From positions 434,001-498,000 of the forward strand of contig JAEVLN010000012.1 of the NCBI GenBank assembly GCA_018350325.1: a stretch of DNA of 64,000 nucleotides, in the 5' to 3' direction. The stretch comes from Globodera rostochiensis. Its lineage: Eukaryota > Nematoda > Chromadorea > Rhabditida > Heteroderidae. Made by a program: the position numbers and the translations under genes. Of this stretch, positions 56,051 to 64,000 are shown piece by piece. A model generated the notes under the pieces. That model worked only from the letters and a program-made list of their open reading frames with translations, searched no databases and was not told where the DNA came from. The stretch's first letter is position 1; every line of letters begins with the position of its first letter.

Positions 56051-57859
56051 TCAGAAGGCGCCGCCGCCGCCTTCGTCCTTCGCCGGAAGCGACGGATACA
56101 ACGGAGCGCCGCTGGCGGGGTGGGGCTGAAATGGACACAATTAGCTAACTAATTAGTAATTACTAATTAGTGCCTTAACTTTCAATTCACTCGCCTTTTT
56201 GTCGCCCTGCGAAACGGGGGAATACGGCGGCGGCGGTTGTGCGTTTCCGCCGTCTCCGGCTCCACCCCCGCGGCGGCGCGACTTGCTGAAGAGATTGCCG
56301 GCCGCGCCACCGATGCCGCTCAGCAGTCCCGCAAATGGCAGCCCGCCGCCACCGCGTCTCTCCGTGCCGGCACCGCCATTTTCCGGATTCTGTGGCGTGC
56401 GGTTATTGCTGAATTCACTTTGTAGTTTGGCATTTTCGACTGTTCAAGGGCATTCTTTAGTTGGTTCGAGATTCAGTCTCGACCAAATCGCGGTGAAAGT
56501 GTACAGACAGAGCAAAAATAAATTACCTGCCGCCGTCCTTTTTGCGAAAGCAGCAGAAATAAATGCAGCAGCAACAGCACGCCAAAGGGATGACCACAAA
56601 AAAGATGGCCAGACTGATGAGCAGCCAGCTGAGTCCGCCTCCGCCGCCGCTCGGCCGATGCTTTCCGTCCTGAAATGGACATCCTTTTATAAGCATTCAA
56701 ATCGAGCTTTATTGGGCTTTAAGTCTCTACAGAATTGTGCACTGCGTTTGTACCGGATGGGACGCCGGCTTTGGCATTGGCACAAACGGAGTGCCCTTAG
56801 AACCGCCGTCGGCGTCGGGGCGTGAGGATGGGAACTGCTTGGACAGGGCGCGTTCCCGGATGGCGCGGATTACATTCTGAAGCCCTTGCGCGGTATGACC
56901 GGCTTTGAAGGTGCTTTGCTGAATGTTAAAGCCTCTTTATTTCTTTCCATGACTACCCCAAAGCTTTTAAATGTTTTATAATAACTTTTGTGGGGTTACA
57001 TTTCTCAAACGCCTCGACAATGTGCTGTTTATTAGCCCCCACCACCTCGTTTTTGAAAAGTTCTGTGAACTCCTGCGCATAAACGGGCACCCGCGCCATT
57101 CGTGCCACCCAAAAACGGCGATCCTCCAACGACAGCACAATAACAATTGCCTTCTCGCATTGTTTGTCCAATGCCCATCGTCGCAAAAGGTCGTTGGCCA
57201 TGTTCCGCACGTCCTCAGAAAGTCAAATTCAAAATAAGAAAATGGCCTTGACAAGAAATCAAAGACGACAAAAAGGTTATGGTCAGGGCCTAGGAAGCTC
57301 CGAAACAGCGCGGAATTTCCTCCCTCAAATTGTGCCAATTTTTGTCCATAATTTGCCAATGTTTTCAAATTTCGATTGATCAGCTTGATCAATCGATAAT
57401 TACCTGCTCTTGTCCATTCTTCACTTGGCGTGCAATTGCAACAGCTGCGTCAATTCCTTTCCGCTCGCAGAAATCGCGTCCATTTTCCTGAAACAGTTTG
57501 GAATTGTTGGAACGATCTCTCCGAACGCTTTGGAAATGATTGCCTGCCGGGTTGCAGATTCGGTCAAGCCCAATTCGTAGTTCACTCGGTAACGTTCCTG
57601 CTCGCTCAACACTTCGTCCGGGTCGCAGAGAAGAGCCTAACAATTGCTTCAACAATTTTTGGATGCCGCCAATAATTGCCATTTCTTTTGTCCATACCGT
57701 CGAGCGCATTTTGCAGCGATGGGAATCCCCGGGGGCCGTTGGGTTGGGAAAGTTGACGGCGTCCCATTGGGTCCGCTGGGCACCGGCCAAAAGAGGCCCG
57801 TTGGTGGCAATGGCAAAGAAAAGGGCGGCCAAAAGGAAAGGGGCCAAAGGACGGCCCAT
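56051..57859 (-). CDS. TPM-domain single-pass membrane protein (MOLO-1-like)
   Basis: Eight exons have closed phases (376 aa): 57859-57698, 57636-57544, 57487-57404, 57213-57019, 56918-56754, 56669-56527, 56408-56195 and 56125-56051. A signal peptide (MGRPLAPFLLAALFFA...) is followed by WDAVNFPNPT and KMRST, then CDPDEVLSEQERYRVNYEL, NGRDFCERKGIDAAVAIARQ and FWVARMARVPVYAQEFTELF, the conserved blocks of nematode TPM proteins. One membrane helix (WLLISLAIFFVVIPLA) runs into a Cys-rich juxtamembrane stretch, CCCCIYFCCF, that could be palmitoylated, then a Gly/Pro-rich tail with PPPPYSP. C. elegans MOLO-1 modulates levamisole-type acetylcholine receptors; whether this paralogue does so is inference. 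Two introns appear to use GC donors (57488-57543 and 56126-56194). The junction between 57213-57019 and 56918-56754 is chosen by phase and is the least certain. Confidence 0.85.
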
Positions 57860-58645
57860 CGCAATTTTTGTATTTAAATGCTTTTAAATAATCTTTAATA
57901 ATTCAGCACCAAAAAAGTGCAATTTTTTTTTATGGTATTGGCAAGGGAAAATTCCTAAAAATTCGGGTCGCTATTATATTCCCTTTTTGGACAATAATTG
58001 GCTTAAATTTAAATTAAATGGAAAATCAAACGGAAAAACCAAATGATTTTCAAAAAAAATTGAGTGAGAATGAATATCGTCCAAATAATCATCGCTGGTG
58101 TGGAAATGCTGCCGCGAAAATTGAATTAAATTGTGGCAACAAAAATGAACGGATAAACGAAGGACAAAGGGCAAATTGCCTCGGGCGTAGTCTCATTATT
58201 TGCCCGTCGGGGGGGGGGGGGGGGCTTCGTGCAACCATCCGCTCCCCCCCGGCATCATTAGAGAGGATGGCGGGAAAATGGCTGGCAGTTAGTGGCAAAA
58301 AAATAAAAGAAAAAGCATGCACAAATAAGGCATTTATCAAAAAGCAAATTTTGATTAGAAAAGTCGCAAGTTCGGCTCTCTTGCGGCGGATATTCAGGTG
58401 GGCAAACAAAAAGCAAACTTTGGTTGGTTACCATTCAAAGTTCTGTTCCGTCTTCTCATCGGAAAAAGCATCGGGCGGTCGGGGGCGGGGCTGCCCTCAA
58501 TTTGCCACTGTTTTGCGGCTGCTTTTGGGTTTGTTTTTGCTCCCCCCCCCCCCGGGGGTTATCCGGACGGATTCCCTTCCCTCTCTCCGTTTGTGCCGCT
58601 CTCAATCCGCCCATATCCATTCGATCCCACAGAAAAGCCCAGAGG

Positions 58646-58648
<3 letters not shown>

Positions 58649-58679
<31 letters not shown>
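58649..58679. repeat. Uninterrupted poly-G tract of about 31 bases
   Basis: The longest single homopolymer in the window, following AGAGGGGA. The length may be affected by sequencing slippage. Confidence 0.85.
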
Positions 58680-58681
<2 letters not shown>

Positions 58682-58859
58682 CTTTTCTGATGTTTCCCAC
58701 GAATTCCAACGTCCTATTAATACTCTGCACTCTCTCCCCCCCCTCCTTCTTCTCCTTCTCTCTCCTCCTTTGCTTGCTCTTCTCAACTCATCTTGCACAT
58801 AATGAATTATGCACCAGCTGGCATCCTGTTTATATTTGGAGGGCTAAGTAATTAACAGG

Positions 58860-59215
58860 TGGAAAGATGGAGGGACAGAAAGAGAGAGACTGAGAGTGAA
58901 AGAGTGAGAAGAGGGACAAAGAAAGAGAGAGAGTGAGAGTAAAAGAGAGAAAGAGGGACAAAGAAAGAGAGAGAGAGTAAGAAAAGAGAGAGGAAAGGAG
59001 AGGGGAAGAGAGAGAGAAAAGGGAGAGAGTAAGAAAAGAGAGAGGAAAGGAGAGGGGAAGAGAGAGAGAGAGAGAGAGAAGAGGGACAAAGAAAGAGAGA
59101 GAGTAAGAAAGAGAGGAAGGGAGAGAGAGAGAGAGAGAGAGAGAGAGCAGAGGGGAAGAAGAGAGAGTAAGAGAGCAGGGAGAAACGAGTCGGAGAAATC
59201 AGAGAATTGTTATAG
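58860..59215. repeat. (GAGAGA/AAAGAGAG)n purine tract
   Basis: About 350 bp of GA-rich microsatellite, with a duplicated sub-block (AGAGAGGAAAGGAGAGGGGA) near 58986 and 59038. Confidence 0.93.
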
Positions 59216-59248
59216 AGCGGGGGGGGGGGGGGGGGGGAGGGATTGAAC

Positions 59249-60014
59249 TAGTGTTCGGCAAATGGGGTTTTTCGGTATTCGGTATCGGTATTTCGGTATA
59301 ATACCGATACCGAAAAAATACCGAAATCTCAAATTTTTTTCGGTATCGGTATTTCGGTATAAATACCGAAAAATACCGATACCGAAAAATACCGACCCAA
59401 AAAATTCGGTATACCGACCGGTATTCGGTATTTTTTTGAAAATTTTGAATTTCACTTTAAAATTAACAAAACTTTTAACCAATACTTTAATTGATTATTG
59501 CCAATGTTTTGTTGAGAAAAATAAGCATCTCAGCTGTTGCTGGGTTTATTTAAGTAAATTTGATAAGAAAGTTTTTTTGATGAAAATCCAAAGCTCCCCT
59601 CCCGCCCCCTCCCTTTGGTTTGATGAATCCCAAAGCACTTTTTGTTAAGAAAATTGACCCAAAAATTGTTAATTTTGTAAAAGAAAGAGCTCCCCTATGG
59701 TTTTTTTTCTCAAACCAACACATCAAATAAAAAATTTTTTTTTAATTCACCCAATTTTGCTAAAAAATCAAAAATATTTTTTCTAATTTTTAGAAATTGT
59801 TTACCAACAGTAGATGCTCACAGAAAGTAGGAAAAAAAACTTTCCCCGATGGGAGGGGGGGTCCGAACCCCAACCTAACTACCCAAACAGCCTCCACCAC
59901 TCACCACTACACCATCCTGGTCGAGATTGACACAAATCGTTCAAAAATATCCATTTTCCAAAATACCGAAATACCGAAAAATACCGCGGTATTACCGTAC
60001 CGTGCCGAACACTA
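59249..60014. mobile_element. hAT-type non-autonomous element, 766 bp, TAGTGTTCGGCA termini
   Basis: The termini TAGTGTTCGGCA (59249-59260) and TGCCGAACACTA (60003-60014) are perfect inverted repeats. They are flanked by an exact 8-bp direct duplication GATTGAAC (59241-59248 and 60015-60022). The subterminal sequence is dense CGGTAT/ATACCG words arranged as nested palindromes at 59269-59430 and again near 59960-60000. The middle is AT-rich with no transposase frame. TAG-ended termini and an 8-bp duplication are hAT hallmarks. Confidence 0.93.
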
Positions 60015-60760
60015 GATTGAACTTTTGGAGGACAAAGGATGGAAGTGAGTGAGGATGGTGCGCACATTTAAGTCTCAATTCCGACCCCACTCAATTCTAC
60101 TTTTGGGTTGGGCATCGACTGGACGGATTTTTGTTGGACAAAAGGGATAAAACGAAATAAAAATGATTTGCAAAGCGAACGAAAGTGTGCAGCGACGACA
60201 ACTTTACACAAATTGCGGTGGCCCAATCGATCGATAATATTTTCTTTTGAACATTTCCCGCTGATTCATTCACCGACCGAAAGAAAAACGACAACAGCGA
60301 AAAAGAAGAATTTTGAGATACAATATGTACACAAATAACTTCAAAAGAATTCTGCCCGCTGACGTTTAATCTTTAATGATTGAGCGGGGAAGCGAAGGGG
60401 GAAAAGAGAAAACAAAAAGAAAAACATCCCCCCCCCCATTCATTTGGTTAGGCCCCGCCCATTTATGGACTTTTAGCATCCCTTCGTCGGTGTACCTATT
60501 TAATGTGTAGTTGTAATTACTGAAAACAACATGAAAAAGCGTATACGGGAAAAAAGAGTTTAATCCAAATATCGAAACAGATAAAAATAAAAGGAAATTC
60601 CATGGCGCATTCAAAAAATCGAAGTTCTCTGCTTACGTTCAAAACGACTCAAATTTAGTCGTTTAAGCCTATTACACTGTGCACATCGAATAAATTTATT
60701 ATTATTTAAACATTCGGAACGAAGAAAGGAAATATGCAGGTGCGGGACAGCTAATTTGTT

Positions 60761-62541
60761 TCACTCAACTTCCAATTCGTCGTCGTTTTTGCTGTTAGTC
60801 TTTTGCAAGTTTTCATAAAGTCGGGCGCCCACTTCGCCAGCAACCAACGGGCCAGAATTTTGACGAACAAAACGCATCAGCAACAGGCCATCAAGGCCAA
60901 GCAGTTCATCTTCGAACTGTCGAACACTCCATCCATCTAAAACCGTGAAAGTCTGAATTTAGAAAAAGATGTTCTACAGACCAACTTTCGTCGGCACAAG
61001 CTTAAGAAAGGATTTGGCACTGTAAAGTTGGAACGGACGCATAAGACGGACAATGTAGAAGAAAGTGTTGAAGAAGGCAAGGAAGATTAAGGCGAAGTAC
61101 CAGAAGTAGAGGAATAGGAACATCTGGAGTCGATGGGAGCTAAACGCCGGCACAAATGAAGAAGTACCTTTTCGTTGATCATGTTCACACTCAGCACACA
61201 CCGAACCTCACTAAAATCACAAATAAAGGCCATGGGTTTGACCGACGATTTCCGCTTGAAAAACCTGAGAAGGCCGCCATCCGCATGTCCCAAAAAGTCC
61301 CTTCCGTATTCGCAGTAAGAAATGCGGGGGAAGTAAGTGAACTGCTCCTGCCAGCCGTTGTTTTGCCAAGTCGACATGGCCAACTGAACTTTTTAAAACA
61401 AAAAATAAATAAAAATCAAATGAAAGCCAACCTTAATGCCCCAGCGCCAATCTTTGTAACCGACGAAATAAGTAAGGAAGAACAGCTGAGCGCCAATGAG
61501 TACGATGTTCATCAACTGAAAACGCAAAAAAAGAATAAAGGGACAAAAATTTGAACTTACTTTAAAGATCAGATACATAAAACAGGCGCAACATCCCAAT
61601 CCACCGCCACGAGCCTCGGCGATCTATGCAGTAAATATTTATTAAGGCATAATGTCAAAAAAACATTTTTATGTCTTATTTCATGTCACGATATATTTCA
61701 CTTTAATTTAAATACCATAAAGCCTAATTTTTTGATTTTTGAAATAGTTAATTCGGGTCCGGGGTTTGAAATCGGTCGGAGAGGAGCTCAAATTCGGGTT
61801 TGGCGCCTTCGATAACTCCAGAAACTACACTTCTAAAAATGGGTGGCACCAGCTCAATATTACGCAATTTTTAGTTTTTCGTAGGAAAAATTTTTAAAAC
61901 CCGGAAGATGTATTCGGTTGCTTCATTCAACTTTTTCTCCCGTTTCTCTCCCGAAGAAAGCCGCGCATCCCAACAGAGTTCGTTGACGTGGTTAAAGTCG
62001 ACATCTGAAAAATAAATTGTAAATCCGATGACATTCGGTCAAAGCCCAACCGGGCATCCGATGTCCGAAGCGCCAGAAGAATAACGGAAGACGAATCAGC
62101 AGTGCCTGGGCGATCAGAACGAAGGGGACCCACTGAAAGTGATAGTCCAATTAATAAAGTTGAAGCAGAGGTCGTAACAGAGACGAACGGATTACCTGGT
62201 AATAATGTACGGAGGTCCTGTACGGCTGGGAGCTGTCTTCGATGTGCATATAATCCTTCACATATGTGCCGGACACGTAGCAGTACTGATGGACGTAGTA
62301 AACCCATGCCTCTACAGGGGCGAACGAGGGAATGTTCTCTTAGTTCATAGAAGAAGCACGCACCAGAATACTCATTGGGCAACATGCAACTAATCGGCTT
62401 CCCGAGGTAGTCGACAGTCCCCGTGATGAACATGAACAACGCCAAAAGCATGGGAGTGTAGCGGTAGCACAACCTGTCCACGAACTCATCTAATTTAATC
62501 CTCGGTGGAATAATATTGAAAGAAGCCAGTTGTTGTAACAT
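60761..62541 (-). CDS. Innexin (invertebrate gap-junction channel subunit)
   Basis: Ten exons have closed phases (378 aa): 62541-62364, 62311-62196, 62132-62033, 62004-61901, 61623-61561, 61515-61432, 61383-61265, 61210-61168, 61123-60986 and 60952-60761. Four membrane segments are visible: LLALFMFITGTVDYLG; the YYQWVPFVLIAQALL helix carrying the innexin-diagnostic YYQW motif (about residue 97); IVLIGAQLFFLTYFVG; and FLFLYFWYFALIFLAFF after VNMINEK. Extracellular loop 1 keeps two cysteines (ISCML ... QYCYV) and loop 2 keeps two (ISYCEY ... VRCVL). The C-terminal cytosolic tail is acidic. Innexins assemble as hemichannels that dock between cells for electrical and metabolic coupling. The intron at 61211-61264 is 54 nt, in frame and stop-free, so retention would insert 18 residues in loop 2. 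The paralogue cannot be assigned. Confidence 0.95.
61741..61840. repeat. Fragment of a dispersed repeat also seen at 3726-3850
   Basis: Both places share, in the same order, ATTCG(A/G)GTCCGGGGTT, a GGTCG step, GATTTGGA/TTTGGC and CACCAC/CACCAG-like ends. They are diverged copies of one family located in non-coding DNA (here an innexin intron). Confidence 0.45.
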
Positions 62542-62606
62542 TTTTCTCGATTACCTCAAGTATGTAGGGTTAGAATAACAAACGAATGTAACAAAAATGT
62601 ATTTAC

Positions 62607-62793
62607 TAGGGTTGGACAAACCCGGGTTATCCGGGACCGGTATCCGGGTGTTTTTGGAAATTTTTGGAGTAAAATTATCCGGGTCTTGGACCAAGCCCAG
62701 CCAAATTATCCGGTATCCGGACGGATATCCGGGTGTTTTTGAGCTATCCGGTATCCGGGGGACCCGGATAATATCCGGTTTTGTCCAACCCTA
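62607..62793. mobile_element. hAT-type MITE, 187 bp, TAGGGTTGGACAAA termini
   Basis: The termini TAGGGTTGGACAAA (62607-62620) and TTTGTCCAACCCTA (62780-62793) are perfect inverted repeats. An exact 8-bp duplication GTATTTAC flanks the element (62599-62606 and 62794-62801). The interior consists of CCGGATAT/ATCCGGGT words that fold back on each other; there is no coding capacity. It lies just 5' of the innexin start codon (about 65 bp upstream), so it could affect that promoter. Confidence 0.93.
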
Positions 62794-62801
62794 GTATTTA
62801 C

Positions 62802-63752
62802 ATAACAAACTCGAGTCGGGTTTCTATTTAGCCCCGGAAACTGGCATTCGCCCCGTTTTGGGGTTGAGTGCCACGTTTTTTGCCACGTTTTTGAAAAATG
62901 TTGCCACGTTTTTGGGTTTTGCTTATAGAAACCCTGAACCCGACCTAAAATTTGGTCCATTTCTAACTTTATCAATTTTCCTAATATTTTTCAGAGCACC
63001 GCTCCCTTCTACTCCGAAATCCCAAAAATAAAATACCGATCTCGACTGACGACAAATCAGCCATTAAAAAAGAGCAGTGTTTTTGTTTTGACAAAATATA
63101 ATTTTGAGTGTAGCTTGATTTTTTTAAATTTTACAGTAGCCTTAACAAGATGGCAAACCCCGTGATTATAAAGCATAAATGAATGGTCACTTTGCTTGAG
63201 TGGACGTTTTATCACTTGGCTCCATGACATTTCATCGCCTAATGGAAAAAAGGACGTTTCATCACTCGGCTCCATGACATTTCATCACCTAATGGAAAAT
63301 GGACGTTTTATCACTTGGCTCCATGACATTTCATCGCCTAATGGAAAAAAGGACGTTTCATCACTTGGCTCCACCATGACATTTCACATTTCATCACCTA
63401 ATGGAAAAATGGACGTTTTATCACTTGTAGGGAAAACGATCGGGAAATTTTTTTTCTTCCCTTCTGCTCTTCGATTTTTACTCTCTCTTTGGGTAATTTT
63501 TAATTATTTCAAAACAAAATTAAATAATTTAAAAATATGTTTAAATAAATTGAGATCAGGCGCCCCAGAATCATACTTTACTATTCTATATGTTTGTAGG
63601 TATGTATATACTGTATCTTTTTTGCTTTGTCGAATGTATCAATCAGTGCCTGTGGCAGCAAAAGCATTCGAAAGCTTTTCGATCGATCGCCTCTTTGTGC
63701 CTGCCGCTTTCATTTACTCACTTCAAAACTTCCGAATATCCGGCCCGCTCCA
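62802..63752. other. Intergenic stretch 5' of the innexin
   Basis: Contains three repeats of GCCACGTTTTT near 62869-62916, the 50-bp minisatellite at 63202-63427 and AT-rich DNA up to the 3' end of the GPCR gene. No gene seen. Confidence 0.55.
63202..63427. repeat. Minisatellite, about 50-bp unit, 4.3 copies
   Basis: Units begin GGACGTTTTATCACTTGGCT and continue CCATGACATTTCATC(G/A)CCTAATGGAAAA. The fourth copy has a small internal expansion (CCACCATGACATTTCACATTTC). It is intergenic. Confidence 0.92.
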
Positions 63753-64000
63753 TTATCTCTCCAGCGATGAAGTGCTGGACTTTGCACTCGCTTTGTGTCC
63801 ATTCTTTTCGCCCTCAGTTTGGACTTCCCTTACGGCGTTATTCTTCTTCAAGTTGTCCCTCCGTTCTTTTCGTTCACATTTTACCAATTTGGCCAACTTT
63901 TCACGGAATTGTGTGGCAAAAAGAGTGTACAAAAACGGATTGAAGGCGCTTTGGAATTGGACGAAAGTGCTGGTGAGGAACACAAACTCGAACGGCAACG
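63753..64000 (-). CDS. Rhodopsin-like GPCR, C-terminal exon (5' part off the window)
   Basis: The minus-strand frame enters from the right edge. TFVQFQSAFNPFLYTLF is a TM7 segment with the NPxxY-like motif NPFLY, followed by the helix-8 region ATQFREKLAKLVKCERKERR with a possible palmitoylation cysteine. A Lys/Glu/Ser-rich cytosolic tail ends at the stop 63753-63755. This is typical of class A peptide or amine receptors. The ligand class cannot be told from this exon. Confidence 0.75.
   Translation of the reverse strand, partial: LPFEFVFLTSTFVQFQSAFNPFLYTLFATQFREKLAKLVKCERKERRDNLKKNNAVREVQTEGEKNGHKASAKSSTSSLER

Larger units (their letters stand above)
57860..60760. other. Intergenic stretch between the TPM gene and the innexin
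   Basis: Contains a G tract at 58209-58222, the longest G tract of the window at about 58649-58679, a GA tract at 58860-59215, another G run at 59219-59237 and the MITE at 59249-60014. The plus-strand frame of 277 codons at 58018-58851 reads through homopolymers and has no domain. Confidence 0.55.

Noticed and set aside
58018..58851. 277-codon plus-strand frame as a gene
   Set aside because: It crosses two poly-G tracts and a C tract, has no domain or splice signals, and its composition changes with each homopolymer.

Overview
This is a eukaryotic, intron-rich window and almost certainly nematode. The recognisable genes are an innexin, a MOLO-1-like TPM-domain membrane protein, a Go-alpha subunit, a KCNQ potassium channel, an NHX-type Na+/H+ exchanger, an ATP8B-like P4-ATPase, a BED-finger protein and a divergent SKP1-like protein. 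Introns are mostly short, and several use GC donors. GC-AG introns plus a divergent SKP1-like gene make me lean towards a tylenchid (plant-parasitic) nematode, but that is inference.

Layout. 1-1057 (+): 3' part of a Q/H-rich unidentified gene. 2013-3487 (-): SKP1-like gene. 5019-7136 (+): Na+/H+ exchanger with its first membrane exons missing. 8454-12173 (-): BED zinc-finger protein. 12.2-21.6 kb: gene-poor, dominated by poly-G tracts and G-rich minisatellites. 22737-32038 (-): P4-ATPase. 34768-34970 (-): possible small gene. 36569-40424 (-): Go-alpha, with a tRNA-Glu in one intron. 40.4-48.8 kb: gene-poor and repeat-rich. 48823-54476 (-): KCNQ channel in 23 inferred exons, some very small. 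56051-57859 (-): TPM-domain protein. 60761-62541 (-): innexin. 63753 to the end (-): last exon of a GPCR.

Exon boundaries were worked out by hand from reading frame, splice consensus and remembered family sequence. For Go-alpha (354 aa), KCNQ (730 aa), innexin (378 aa), the TPM protein (376 aa) and the BED protein (764 aa) the exon phases close exactly, which supports the models. Several genes act at excitable or epithelial membranes (Go signalling, KCNQ, innexin, MOLO-like, NHX, flippase). They have separate control regions, and I see no operon or dedicated cluster.

The most distinctive signals are non-coding. Four short elements have perfect 8-bp target duplications and CAG/TAG-type inverted termini, as hAT-derived MITEs do. 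Each has a core of short self-complementary motifs, and one has a nearby empty-site paralogue. At least five introns have grown by tandem repetition, in one case of nearly the whole intron and in another of a unit carrying the 3' splice site. Poly-G/C tracts are extraordinarily dense. I found no convincing novel multi-gene system.
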